Shown piece after piece: positions 39,927 through 48,415 of a DNA stretch of 64,000 nt. The notes below the pieces were generated by a model, which worked only from the letters and a program-made list of their open reading frames with translations, was not told the DNA's origin and did no database searches. The stretch is taken from positions 1,240,001 through 1,304,000 of the forward strand of contig NZ_JMMA01000002.1 of assembly GCF_000686125.1 (NCBI RefSeq), in the 5' to 3' direction. The first letter of the stretch is position 1, and the number at the start of each line of letters is the position of its first letter. A program made the translations under genes and the position numbers. The DNA is from Ruminococcus sp. NK3A76 (GTDB lineage: Bacteria > Bacillota > Clostridia > Oscillospirales > Ruminococcaceae).

Positions 39927-40558
39927 TATATCTTTTTAATGGGGTGCCTGATAACTGTCTTTAGCTTTTCAGGTGGTGTTTTTCTTGCATCACTGAGATA
40001 TATCTCGTGATGAAGCCTTTTATCATTTATGTCATTCTTAAAGCCATTTTCTGCGATAAAACTGTCCATAAGAGCGACTGATGCCGGTTCATCATCATAG
40101 CTCCCAACGTGCATTATCTGAACGCACAGCCCTTCTTCAATGGTAATCATCTTTACAGACGAGCAGTCGAGCTTTTTCTTTTTCAGCGCAGTTTCCTTAG
40201 CCCAGTCGATATCAGCCTGAGTTATGAAATCAGGTATCCTGATAACAGATATCCAGTTGAACGAGCTCTTATCAGAATAGTCTATTCCCTCAACGCTCTC
40301 CTGCCACCAGAAGCCTTCAAGCGGCGGAACGACGTATTCAAAGAACCCTTCGATACAGTGGTCTGTCTTGTAGCTCATTTTGAAGGTATATGCAATAGCG
40401 TAAAGCATTTCTATAGCTTTTTTATAGTCGCCGTCTTGTTCGTTCGGGTCGCCCTTGCCTGTAACAGATATATAGTTTGCTTTGGGAACATCTACTATCT
40501 GCGGTCTTTCTTTGGGCATATAGAATTCCTTGTATTCCTTCTTGAAGTCAAACGCCAT
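39926..40558 (-). CDS. GyrI-like small-molecule-binding protein
   Basis: 210-residue free-standing GyrI-like (SbmC/PF06445) protein. The N-terminal PKANYISVTGKGDPNEQDGDY and the middle EGFFEYVVPPLEGFWW fit the family's two alpha/beta repeats. Such domains bind hydrophobic or cyclic compounds; some hydrolyse cyclopropanoid toxins. No DNA-binding part is present. It follows the OGG-like gene by two bases and so shares its transcript. Confidence 0.85.
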   Translation of the reverse strand: MAFDFKKEYKEFYMPKERPQIVDVPKANYISVTGKGDPNEQDGDYKKAIEMLYAIAYTFKMSYKTDHCIEGFFEYVVPPLEGFWWQESVEGIDYSDKSSFNWISVIRIPDFITQADIDWAKETALKKKKLDCSSVKMITIEEGLCVQIMHVGSYDDEPASVALMDSFIAENGFKNDINDKRLHHEIYLSDARKTPPEKLKTVIRHPIKKI

Positions 40559-40560
40559 AC

Positions 40561-41376
40561 TTACTCCACCTTTCCGTATTGTTTTCTTATGTAATGGAAA
40601 AGATACTGCTGTGCTATGCCCTCGATACCCTTTGTGCAGTCAGGCAGCCCGTTTGGGTAGTATTCACTCAGAACTCGTTTTACCCATACATCAACGGGGA
40701 AGGCATCGAGCTTATAAAAGCCGAATAACAACGCACAGCTTGCGACCTTAGGGCCTACGCCTTTGATAGACATCAGCTTTTTTGTAGCATCTTCAAGTGA
40801 TGCTTGTCTGATGCCTTCGATAGTTATCTCGCCTCTGTACAGCTTGTCTACAGCATCAACAAGGTATTTTGCCCTGAATCCTGCCCTGAGAAAAGAAAGA
40901 CTATCAGCTGTTTCATCTGCCATGTCATCTATGGAAGGATATCTGCCGTAATGCTCAACAAGCCGCCCGATTATACCCTTTATTCGTGGAATATTGTTGT
41001 TCTGAGATATGATGAATGACGACAGAGCCTCCCAGCTGTCCTGCCTTAATATCCTTATGCCATATGCAAAGTCACAAGCCTTGCTTAAAGTCTCGTCCTC
41101 GCTGAGCCTGCGCTTTAATTCACTGTAATCAGTTGTGAAGTCAAAATAATCATACCATATATTCAAAAGCTCATCTTCGGAGATGTCGTGGAGCATAAAT
41201 GTGCAGTCCTTGATATCGACCGTGCTTATTCTTAGCGGCCTGTTAAGATAAGCTCCTGTGAATGAGCCGTCTTCCTGCTGCTCCCATCTAAAGGCCTGTC
41301 CGCAGTCAAGCGTCTGAGACAGCTCAAAGTCAGACTGCTTTATGATAATGTCGTTGCCTTTAACAGAATAATCCAT
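40561..41376 (-). CDS. 8-oxoguanine DNA glycosylase-like protein (OGG/AlkA fold)
   Basis: 271-residue base-excision repair enzyme. N-terminal OGG-type beta domain (CGQAFRW at about 25-31), then the helical domain with the helix-hairpin-helix GVGPKVASC and PVDVWVKR. The catalytic Lys210 and Asp229 sit exactly as in OGG1 (GVGTKVADC and PVDV), so it is likely a bifunctional glycosylase/lyase removing 8-oxoguanine from DNA. AAAGAGGT precedes the ATG. First gene of a pair with the GyrI-like gene. Confidence 0.9.
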   Translation of the reverse strand: MDYSVKGNDIIIKQSDFELSQTLDCGQAFRWEQQEDGSFTGAYLNRPLRISTVDIKDCTFMLHDISEDELLNIWYDYFDFTTDYSELKRRLSEDETLSKACDFAYGIRILRQDSWEALSSFIISQNNNIPRIKGIIGRLVEHYGRYPSIDDMADETADSLSFLRAGFRAKYLVDAVDKLYRGEITIEGIRQASLEDATKKLMSIKGVGPKVASCALLFGFYKLDAFPVDVWVKRVLSEYYPNGLPDCTKGIEGIAQQYLFHYIRKQYGKVE

Positions 41377-41405
41377 AAGAAGTACCTCTTTTTATGTAAT
41401 AATAC

Positions 41406-41434
41406 TTGAAAAAATCCTTAAAATATATTATACT
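41406..41434 (+). promoter_or_regulatory. Promoter of the CCCH-repeat protein gene
   Basis: TTGAAA (41406-41411), 17 bases, TATACT (41429-41434), 50 bases before the start. Confidence 0.7.
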
Positions 41435-41483
41435 ATATATATTGCAATAATATGTTACTTATTCTTGAATTTTGGAGGTCATT

Positions 41484-42164
41484 ATGAGAGAAAGCATACT
41501 TACCATACCCGTAAGCGAGATTTTCGAGCCTAAGTGCGGCTGCCCTATATGTACAATGCGTGATATGCTCGAACAGCGCACGGTAGACTACATAATGGGC
41601 GCTGCTATGATGGAGCCTGATGTCAGGATAGAGACTAATAAGCAGGGGTTTTGCAAGACGCATTTTGAGCAGATGCGTGCCTGCAAGAACAGGCTCTCGC
41701 TCGCACTTATGCTTCAGACGCACCTACAGACTCTTGATAAGGAGATATTCTCACGCAAGAGTATTTTTGAAGGGAAGACTGCCAAGCAGAAAAAGGTGTC
41801 AGTCATAAACAACGACTGCTTTGTCTGCAATAAGATAGAGTGGGGAATGAGCCGCCTCATGGTAACGACATTAGAGCTCTTTTCAAAGCAGGCTGATTTC
41901 AGAAAGCTGTTTGCAGAGCAGGAGATGCTTTGCCTGCCGCATTATGACCTTCTTGTTTCAATGAGTGAGAGCGTCGATAAAGCAAGCCGTTCGGCATTTA
42001 TTGATTGCTGTAATTCACTTGTTAAAAAACAGCTTGATCTGCTTATTGAGGACGTTTCGCATTACTGCAATATGTATGATTACAGGAACTCCGGCAAAGA
42101 CGGTGACTGGAAGAATTCAAAGGATTCGATTGAACGTGCTATCAAATTTTTAACCACACGGTGA
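41484..42164 (+). CDS. DUF6062-like protein with duplicated Cys/His motif
   Basis: 226-residue soluble protein of unknown function that I take for the DUF6062 family of Firmicutes. Two similar modules are visible: C20-x2-C23 ... C57-x2-H60 and C112-x2-C115 ... C150-x2-H153, with almost equal inner spacings (34 and 35) and similar flanking sequence (GFCKTHFEQM, MLCLPHYDLL). Each could bind one zinc ion or iron-sulfur cluster; C18 is extra. ATG 41484 follows GGAGG closely; an upstream TTG at 41472 is less likely. Own promoter, no partner gene in the same direction for 750 bases. Function unknown. Confidence 0.8.
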   Translation: MRESILTIPVSEIFEPKCGCPICTMRDMLEQRTVDYIMGAAMMEPDVRIETNKQGFCKTHFEQMRACKNRLSLALMLQTHLQTLDKEIFSRKSIFEGKTAKQKKVSVINNDCFVCNKIEWGMSRLMVTTLELFSKQADFRKLFAEQEMLCLPHYDLLVSMSESVDKASRSAFIDCCNSLVKKQLDLLIEDVSHYCNMYDYRNSGKDGDWKNSKDSIERAIKFLTTR

Positions 42165-42365
42165 TTTTTTGTCAAGGGGTCATCTTGTAAATTTTTCGGC
42201 TAACAAATTCATATAGGTCATTTTTCTTGCCTTTTCGGGGGAGAAAAATCTCATCTTATTTTATGGGATTTTTATTAATTGTATATTCATATTTGTAGAG
42301 TCATAAAATGATAAAATAGTTGCATAAAGCAATATGCCTATATGATTGATATTGTCAAACACTTC

Positions 42366-42523
42366 TTTTCAACAAAACGCAAACCGCCGAAAACACTTAC
42401 TTTTCAACGCTTTCAACAGACTTTTAAACACTTTTGAAGTCTGAAAATTGTCGGAAAGCAGATCTTTCAACAAAAACGGCGTACTTTTCAACACTTTTAA
42501 ACATTTTTGCATAGTTTTAAACA
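42366..42523 (+). repeat. Cluster of eight TTTT(C/A)AACA nonamers
   Basis: TTTTCAACA-like copies start at 42366, 42401 (ends CG), 42410 and 42464 (begin CTTT) and 42485; TTTTAAACA copies start at 42422, 42495 and 42515. All read on the plus strand, several preceded by AAACACTT. The motif is one change from the Firmicute DnaA box TTTTCCACA, so a DnaA-binding or other protein-binding array is possible but not shown. Confidence 0.65.
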
Positions 42524-42854
42524 ATCGGGCAATTAAATGGACTTAAAGAAAAATGTAACTGAAAAGCACTTGTGAAATATTAATAATTCATACTATATAT
42601 GTGAATATAAAATTAAGTTTAGTTTAAAGTTTTGTTTCACATAGGCCGGCTTTTGCCTAAAACGATCATGACATTTTATACTTATTGCAATCCCCCTAAA
42701 ATGCGAAGAATACAATCATATGTCAGAATATGGCATTTATGTCGGTTAATGTGATATTTTATTTTTGATACTTTTTTATTCCAATATGATATAATCCCTT
42801 CTAATGAGGATTATTGAAAAATAATTATAAAATAATTAATTTTAATAAAAACTA

Positions 42855-42883
42855 TTGGCATATCGTGAAATTTGTGGTATAAT
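42855..42883 (+). promoter_or_regulatory. Promoter of rlmB
   Basis: TTGGCA (42855-42860), 17 bases, TATAAT (42878-42883), 37 bases before the start. Confidence 0.8.
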
Positions 42884-42919
42884 ATAAAATGGTTTATTTT
42901 GAACTGTTAGGAGACCAAG

Positions 42920-43699
42920 ATGAAAAGAAATAATGATAGAGAATATAAAGTGCATGAGACCCCCGAGGAGCGTGGGCTCATCGTAGGGCGCAACCCGGTC
43001 ATAGAGGCACTTAAGGCTGATAAGCTGATAGATCTTATATTTGTCAACCCCGAAGCAGAGGGCTCTGTAAAGCTGATCCTCAAGCTCGCAAGAGACAGGA
43101 ATATCCCAATAAAACAGGTCAGCGAGCAGAAGCTAACTTCTATGTGTGACGGTATGTCGCATCAGGGGGTTATCGCTATGGGCGCCTGTGCTGAGTATAA
43201 GACCCCGGAGGAGCTGCTTGATATCGCAAGAGAAAAAGGGGAGGATCCCTTTATTATCATTTGCGATGAGATAGAAGACCCTCACAATCTCGGCGCTATA
43301 ATCAGAACTGCTGAAACAGCCGGCGCTCACGGTGTTATCATACCCAAAAGACGCAGCGCATCACTCAACCAAACGGTCTTCAAGACCTCAGCCGGTGCTG
43401 CAAGCTGGCTGCCGGTAGCAAGGGTCGCTAATATTGCACAGACTATAGATATGCTTAAGAAAAACGGTGTTTGGATATACGGCACAGACGGAAGCGGTGC
43501 GAACTATACTGATGAACGCCTTGAAGGGCCTATAGCTCTTGTCATTGGTTCAGAAGGGTATGGTATGAGCCGGCTTACAAAAGAAAAATGTGACGGCCTG
43601 TTATCATTGCCGATGAAGGGTAAGATAACATCGCTCAATGCATCTGTTGCGGCCGGTATATTTATGTATGAAGTTGTAAGACAGCGTGCTTTGAAATAA
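42920..43699 (+). CDS. rlmB: 23S rRNA (guanosine-2'-O-)-methyltransferase RlmB
   Basis: 259-residue SPOUT-class methyltransferase that methylates the ribose of G2251 in 23S rRNA (E. coli numbering), or a close TrmH-family relative. An N-terminal substrate-binding domain (GRNPVIEALKA) precedes the knotted SAM domain with DEIEDPHNLGAIIRTAE, VIGSEGYGMSR and LPMKGKITSLNASVAAGI, the three TrmH motifs. AGGAGA lies before the ATG. It is followed 33 bases later by the P-type ATPase-like gene, probably on the same transcript. Confidence 0.93.
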   Translation: MKRNNDREYKVHETPEERGLIVGRNPVIEALKADKLIDLIFVNPEAEGSVKLILKLARDRNIPIKQVSEQKLTSMCDGMSHQGVIAMGACAEYKTPEELLDIAREKGEDPFIIICDEIEDPHNLGAIIRTAETAGAHGVIIPKRRSASLNQTVFKTSAGAASWLPVARVANIAQTIDMLKKNGVWIYGTDGSGANYTDERLEGPIALVIGSEGYGMSRLTKEKCDGLLSLPMKGKITSLNASVAAGIFMYEVVRQRALK

Positions 43700-43732
43700 C
43701 AGCATACTGCCTTTAAAGGAGTGACTGATAAA

Positions 43733-46003
43733 GTGGCGGATAAGTTTTCCGTAGAGGATATAATCGAGGAATACAGCTCGAATAATAATAATACTGACGA
43801 TTCTGAAAAGACTGAGCCGGAAGAAGCTGTAGCACCTGTCATTGCTGATAAGGCTGAGCAGTCTGATAATAAGGAGAGCGAAACTGTTCGTCAGCTTGGT
43901 TCTCCGGTCGAAGAACGCAAGGAGATAGGTGATATCAGCTTTGAGGGGCAGAGCGTTACTGTTACTGAGGCTGAGGAGAAGACCGAGGCGGCTGTTTCAT
44001 CTGACGAGGTTTCTTCTGATGAAATAAAGGAAGAAGCTGCCGAAGCTCCGGCCAATGAAGCTAAAGAAGCACAGGAAGAAAAGAAGCCAGAACCTGTAGC
44101 AGAAGAAAAGTTCCAGCCTGAGACAAGCAGAGCAAGTGTTGAGCGCAAGCGCAGGGAAAAGGCGGCAAACTTTGAACTTAATACCGATGCTACGGACGAC
44201 AGTGAAGATATATCGGAAACTGATAATGAAGATACAGACGATGATGATGATAGTCCTATTGCTCTGGAATATGAGCGATTTGAGGACACACCGAAGATAA
44301 AGTCTCATATCAACGCTTTGAAGGATAATCTTAATCTTCGTATGGGTGTTACGGCTGTATGCGGTGCTGTAAGCCTATTCATCACAATGGCGAATGACCT
44401 TGGCTGGAAAATGGTTCAGGTCTTTGACAAGAACCTAAGCCCTTCGGCATTCACGTTTACAAATACACTTATGGGGCTTATAGCCATATTTGTCGGCTAT
44501 ACAGTTGTAGTTGCCGGCCTTAAGAACCTTCTTGACAGAAAGCCTGACGGTGACACTATCGCCTCAATGGGAATCGTCGTTTCGGTAATACTTGGTGTGG
44601 CAACACTCTTTTCGCCGGATATCGCAAGACAGAATTTCTATAATATATACATTTGCTCGGGTATTCTCGGACTGATGTTCAATACCCTTGGTAAAATAAT
44701 CATTGCCAAGCGTACTGCTGAGAATTTCCGGTTCGTTTCAGGTGATTTTGAAAAATACGCAGTTACTACGATAAAAAGCAAGGACGCATCTGAAAAGCTC
44801 GCTGATTTGCCTTCTCCGAATGTGGTATGTGCAAGAAAGACGGATTTTGTCAGTGGTTTTATGAAGAATTCCTACAGCTCAGATACTGCTGATGAAACGG
44901 CCAAGAGGATATCTCCCATGATACTTATTGCTGCCGTGGTTATAGGCGCAGTAACTTACCTCCTGGACAAGAATGGCGCAAACACGACTGAAAAAGTCCT
45001 TATAGCTCTTGCAGCTTTTTCGGGAACGATATGTATTTGCTCCTCTCTTTCGATAATGCTTGCAGTAAACCTTCCGCTTCTTCGTGCCTCTCAGAAGGCT
45101 ACAAAGAACAGCTCAGTCATCCTTGGCTATAATGCCGCTCAGAAGCTCGCAGATACCGACTGCATAGTTACAGATGCAGCAAGGCTTTTCCCGAGAGGAA
45201 CTGTAGACCTTGTAAATCTTAAGATAACAAGCCGCACATCTGTCGAAGAATGCATACTTATGGCGGCAAGCCTTTCCTTTGCAGCAGGAAGCGTTTTACA
45301 GCCTACCTTCTATCGCATGATAAAGGGTAACACTGATATGCTTTATCCTGTTGAGAGCTATGTTATTGAGGACGGCCAGGGAATATGCGGCTGGATACAG
45401 AACAAGCGTGTATTGCTCGGTACAAGAGAACTGATGATAAATCATTCAATAGAGGGTCTGCCCACTCTTGCCAAGGAAGCAGAATATGCCAAGAAGGATC
45501 AGGTACTCTATCTGTCGATATCGGGTATCGTATCTACATTATTCGTAGTCAGTGTAGAAGCCGATTATGATGTGACTATGGCACTTCGCAGGCTTGAATA
45601 TGAGAATATACATATCTCTGTCAGCAGCGTTGACGGATTCCTGAACAACTCATTTATATGCAATTTGTTTGGCGTTGACAAGGCTATGGTCTATATGATA
45701 CCTCACAGTTATAAAAAGACAGCTGAAGAAAACACAGGCTATAAGAAAAAAATTGAAGCCGGCTGCATGACCTCCGGCAAGTTCTCATCGCTGGCATCAC
45801 TTGTTATAATGGCTCGTAACCTGCGCTCTGTCGCTTCAAGCGGAATGATCTTCCAGTATGCAGCAGCTATTATGGGTGCAGCACTCACTGTGGGTATGCT
45901 TATATTCGGCGGCATAGGTGAGCTTTCTGCTACCGTTGTCTGCATTTATCAGCTTATAATGCTCATTATAACGCTAATATATCAGCATTTCAGAACAGTC
46001 TGA
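43733..46003 (+). CDS. P-type ATPase-like membrane protein without catalytic motifs
   Basis: 756 residues. An acidic, disordered region (about 1-190, rich in Glu, Ala, Asp and Ser) leads to two pairs of membrane helices, a cytoplasmic region and two C-terminal helices (about 705-752), the plan of a heavy-metal P1B ATPase. The phosphorylation motif DKTGT is replaced by DAARL (VTDAARLF, about 478), the TGD motif by SSVDG (about 634), and GDGxND is absent, although the neighbouring sequence still aligns (NKRVLLGTREL; ALRRLEYENI). So it can hardly pump ions by ATP cycling and may be a structural or sensory protein. The frame is intact. GTG 43733 is 11 bases after AAAGGAG. Confidence 0.78.
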   Translation: MADKFSVEDIIEEYSSNNNNTDDSEKTEPEEAVAPVIADKAEQSDNKESETVRQLGSPVEERKEIGDISFEGQSVTVTEAEEKTEAAVSSDEVSSDEIKEEAAEAPANEAKEAQEEKKPEPVAEEKFQPETSRASVERKRREKAANFELNTDATDDSEDISETDNEDTDDDDDSPIALEYERFEDTPKIKSHINALKDNLNLRMGVTAVCGAVSLFITMANDLGWKMVQVFDKNLSPSAFTFTNTLMGLIAIFVGYTVVVAGLKNLLDRKPDGDTIASMGIVVSVILGVATLFSPDIARQNFYNIYICSGILGLMFNTLGKIIIAKRTAENFRFVSGDFEKYAVTTIKSKDASEKLADLPSPNVVCARKTDFVSGFMKNSYSSDTADETAKRISPMILIAAVVIGAVTYLLDKNGANTTEKVLIALAAFSGTICICSSLSIMLAVNLPLLRASQKATKNSSVILGYNAAQKLADTDCIVTDAARLFPRGTVDLVNLKITSRTSVEECILMAASLSFAAGSVLQPTFYRMIKGNTDMLYPVESYVIEDGQGICGWIQNKRVLLGTRELMINHSIEGLPTLAKEAEYAKKDQVLYLSISGIVSTLFVVSVEADYDVTMALRRLEYENIHISVSSVDGFLNNSFICNLFGVDKAMVYMIPHSYKKTAEENTGYKKKIEAGCMTSGKFSSLASLVIMARNLRSVASSGMIFQYAAAIMGAALTVGMLIFGGIGELSATVVCIYQLIMLIITLIYQHFRTV

Positions 46004-46010
46004 TAATTAA

Positions 46011-46058
46011 AAAACACATATTTGCTTCATTTTATGTAGCAAATATGTGTTTTGTTTT
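46011..46058. terminator. Strong bidirectional terminator
   Basis: 15-bp perfect stem (46011-46025 with 46039-46053), 13-base loop, then TTTTTG; A tract on the other side. Confidence 0.92.
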
Positions 46059-46060
46059 TG

Positions 46061-46759
46061 TCATTTTCTGTATGCAAGAGCTTTTGCAGCGGTCAGGTCA
46101 CTGATAGTTGTGAGCTTTATGTTTGTGTAATCGCCCTCAACAATGTGTATCCTTCCGCCGGTGAGAGTAATTACCGAGCAGGTGTCTGTTATCGAAGCAC
46201 GTTTTTTATCATCTAAGCTCTCATATGCGCCAATAAGCCCGTCAAGCATAAACGTCTGTGGGGTCTGGGCGTTGTACAGCGTTTTTCTGTTCGGTACGCT
46301 GTCAACAGTCAGCCCGTCAGAAGAAATTGCTATCGTATCTGTTGCGGCAACATATGTCCCGGCAAATCCATGTTTTTTGCACGCTGTGATGTTATTCCTT
46401 ATTATTTCCGGTGTGACAAAAGGTCTTACGCCGTCATGCGTGATGAAAATTTGCCCTTTATCACCGTATTGTTCTTTTATCTTATATGCACACCCGAGGA
46501 TAGTATCGTTCCTGTCCTTTCCGCCGTCTATGACCTCTGTTTTATCTTCGGCATTGGTCTGTTCCTTTATCATATCTCTCAGATACTGTGCCCAGTCTTT
46601 ATGACAGCCGATGTATATTTTGTCTATCTCATCGACCTTCAGGAATTGTTCAAGCGTATAGATAATAATGGGCTTTCCACTTATCTTTGCAAATTGCTTA
46701 GGAATATCGAGCCCCATTCTGCTGCCGGTGCCTCCGGCTGCTATGCAGGCAAATACCAT
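46061..46759 (-). CDS. IspD/TarI-type cytidylyltransferase
   Basis: 232-residue nucleotidyltransferase using CTP. The N-terminal AAGGTGSRMG and IPKQF form the CTP loop; HDGVRPFV and NAQTPQTF are conserved in both IspD (methylerythritol 4-phosphate, isoprenoid synthesis) and TarI (ribitol 5-phosphate, teichoic acid). The segment IGCHKDWAQYLRD is closer to TarI as I remember it, but no tarJ, ispF or teichoic acid gene is next to it, so the choice stays open. GGTGGTGAGG lies before the ATG. Single gene with its own promoter. Confidence 0.88.
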   Translation of the reverse strand: MVFACIAAGGTGSRMGLDIPKQFAKISGKPIIIYTLEQFLKVDEIDKIYIGCHKDWAQYLRDMIKEQTNAEDKTEVIDGGKDRNDTILGCAYKIKEQYGDKGQIFITHDGVRPFVTPEIIRNNITACKKHGFAGTYVAATDTIAISSDGLTVDSVPNRKTLYNAQTPQTFMLDGLIGAYESLDDKKRASITDTCSVITLTGGRIHIVEGDYTNIKLTTISDLTAAKALAYRK

Positions 46760-46795
46760 ATCCTCACCACCTTTTTATATTATGTTGTTATGAAT

Positions 46796-46824
46796 ATTAT
46801 AAAACTATTTTTTGATTTTGTCAA
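46796..46824 (-). promoter_or_regulatory. Promoter of the cytidylyltransferase gene
   Basis: Minus strand TTGACA (46824-46819), 17 bases, TATAAT (46801-46796). Confidence 0.88.
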
Positions 46825-46849
46825 GGGAGATATTTCACAAATAGTAAAA

Positions 46850-46878
46850 TAAAACGCTCCTCGTTAAAAGGAGCGTTT
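46850..46878 (-). terminator. Terminator of prs
   Basis: 10-bp perfect stem AAAACGCTCC/GGAGCGTTTT with a 9-base loop, followed by ATTTTA on the minus strand. Confidence 0.9.
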
Positions 46879-46887
46879 TGTTTTATA

Positions 46888-48039
46888 TCAGATCATGTCA
46901 TACTTTTTAAGAAGGTTCTGTATTTTCTCGTGGGGGTCGATAACTTCGGATATCGACATATCGTGGTTAAGAGTTGTGATGAAGTATGCGATATACTTAG
47001 CACAGTCGACCTCATAGAACCAGGGCTTAGCAAGAAGCTCAGGGCTGCGGTAGGTGAGGTTTGTACCAAATACGCCGTCTATCACGCCGTCTTTATATGC
47101 CTTGTCGAATTTTTCAAAGCCGTTTGTGAAGATAGCATATGTAGCGTAGCAGTAGATCTTGCCTGCATTTCTCTTTTTGAGCTCTGCTGCGACCTCAAGC
47201 ATACTCTCACCGGAGGAGATGATGTCGTCTGCAATGAATATATCCTTGCCGGTAACGTCATTGCCCATATACTCATGAGCGACAATGGGGTTTCTGCCGT
47301 TGACTACAACAGAGTAATCACGTCTCTTATAGAACATACCCATATCAACGCCGAGAACTGATGCATAATACATATTTCTGTTGATAGCGCCCTCATCGGG
47401 AGATACTATCATGAAATGCTCCTTATTGGGCTTGAAGTCGGCGAGGTTCTTAAACATTGATTTGAGCACCTGGTAGGAGGGGATTATGTTATCAAAGCCC
47501 ATAAGCGGAACAGCGTTTTGAACTCTCGGGTCATGTGCATCAAATGTGAGGACATTTGAAACGCCCATCGACTGGAGCTCCTGTAAAGCAACTGCACAGT
47601 CAAGGCTCTCACGGTAGTTTCTTCTGTGCTGTCTGCCGCCGTAGAGAGAAGGCATTATAACATTTATTCTGTAAGCCTTGCCGCTTGCAGCCTGGATTAT
47701 TCTCTTAAGATCCTGATAGTGGTCATCGGGAGACATCCAGTTCTCATGGCCGAAATAATCGTACTTGATGCTGTAATTGCCCATATCGCAGAGAATAAAC
47801 AGGTCGTTGCCCCTGATAGTCTGCTTGATAAGACCCTTGCCGTCACCTGATGAGAATCTGGGACAGTCGCTCTCGATAAGGAATGTCTCATTTTCAAAGC
47901 CAGCCTCAGCTGCCCAGCGTGAAAGGTAAGAATTAACCTTATCACCAAGCTCGCTCGCACCTCTCATAGCGATAAGGCCGAGGGGAGCTACTCTTGTCGT
48001 AACGTCAAAAAGGACCTTCTTTTCATTTTGTATCGACAT
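46888..48039 (-). CDS. prs: Ribose-phosphate pyrophosphokinase, long form
   Basis: Makes phosphoribosyl pyrophosphate from ribose 5-phosphate and ATP for nucleotide, histidine and tryptophan synthesis. At 383 residues it is about 65 longer than the common bacterial enzyme; this long form occurs in several Clostridia. The flexible-loop region is GRQHRRNYRES, the metal/ATP site is LTFDAHDPRV, and the PRPP loop is FIADDIISSGESM, differing from the classical DD-x-I-D-T-G pattern by Ser for Thr. CGGAGGT lies before the ATG. Own promoter and terminator. Confidence 0.9.
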   Translation of the reverse strand: MSIQNEKKVLFDVTTRVAPLGLIAMRGASELGDKVNSYLSRWAAEAGFENETFLIESDCPRFSSGDGKGLIKQTIRGNDLFILCDMGNYSIKYDYFGHENWMSPDDHYQDLKRIIQAASGKAYRINVIMPSLYGGRQHRRNYRESLDCAVALQELQSMGVSNVLTFDAHDPRVQNAVPLMGFDNIIPSYQVLKSMFKNLADFKPNKEHFMIVSPDEGAINRNMYYASVLGVDMGMFYKRRDYSVVVNGRNPIVAHEYMGNDVTGKDIFIADDIISSGESMLEVAAELKKRNAGKIYCYATYAIFTNGFEKFDKAYKDGVIDGVFGTNLTYRSPELLAKPWFYEVDCAKYIAYFITTLNHDMSISEVIDPHEKIQNLLKKYDMI

Positions 48040-48072
48040 AAATCTACCTCCGAATCTAAAATATCTGAGATA

Positions 48073-48101
48073 ATTATACTATATTTCGCCCCTGTTTACA
48101 A
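48073..48101 (-). promoter_or_regulatory. Promoter of prs
   Basis: Minus strand TTGTAA (48101-48096), 17 bases, TATAAT (48078-48073). Confidence 0.8.
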
Positions 48102-48242
48102 TAGCTTACTATGTATGTTTACATTTTTTTATTGATTTTTGGCATTTTATCAAAATAATAAACCTATTTCGCCGAAAATTTGCTTTATTAGTCCATAAAG
48201 CCTGAGTTTGAGTAAAAAATATATAAAGCTTTGGAAAAACCC

Positions 48243-48271
48243 TTGATATTTTTTCCTTTTTATTATATAAT
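48243..48271 (+). promoter_or_regulatory. Promoter of the murD operon
   Basis: TTGATA (48243-48248), 17 bases, TATAAT (48266-48271). Transcription from here would include the large inverted repeat at 48293-48394. Confidence 0.8.
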
Positions 48272-48292
48272 AGAATTGATAAACTATGTAAC

Positions 48293-48394
48293 CATAGTAA
48301 ACGACAATGATTTCTAAACATTCAGCGCTCACGTCTGCATAATGCGCAGCATACGCAAGCGCTGAATGTAGAAATCATATTGTTGTTTACTATG
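48293..48394. repeat. Inverted repeat with 37-base arms in the murD leader
   Basis: Arms 48293-48329 and 48358-48394 are near-perfect complements (outer CATAGTAAAC/GTTTACTATG, inner CATTCAGCGCT/AGCGCTGAATG) with one substitution and two 2-base bulges. The 28-base loop holds a further stem TGCG/CGCA. As RNA it forms a stem of about 35 bp ending ten bases before the ribosome site of murD. It could be a small palindromic mobile element or a leader control structure. Confidence 0.85.
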
Positions 48395-48415
48395 TGAAAA
48401 GGAGAAATGATTGTA

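Larger units (their letters stand above)
42165..42919. other. 755-base gene-free region
   Basis: The longest gap in the window. It contains a cluster of nonamer repeats (42366-42523), no frame of useful length on either strand, several AT-rich tracts, and the rlmB promoter at the right end. A second possible -10 (TATAAT at about 42789) lies 90 bases before it. I see no tRNA, CRISPR or recognisable riboswitch. Confidence 0.6.

Noticed and set aside
42366-42523. CRISPR array
   Set aside because: The repeat unit is only nine bases and the spacing is irregular (9 to 42 bases); no cas gene is present in the window.
42165-42919. Replication origin (oriC)
   Set aside because: The nonamers differ from DnaA boxes by one base, there is no dnaA or dnaN gene nearby, and all repeats face one way; kept only as a repeat cluster.
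43891-44308. Ser-rich minus-strand frames opposite the acidic arm of the P-type ATPase-like protein
   Set aside because: Poly-Ser/Leu composition is the reverse of the Glu/Asp/Ala-rich coding strand.
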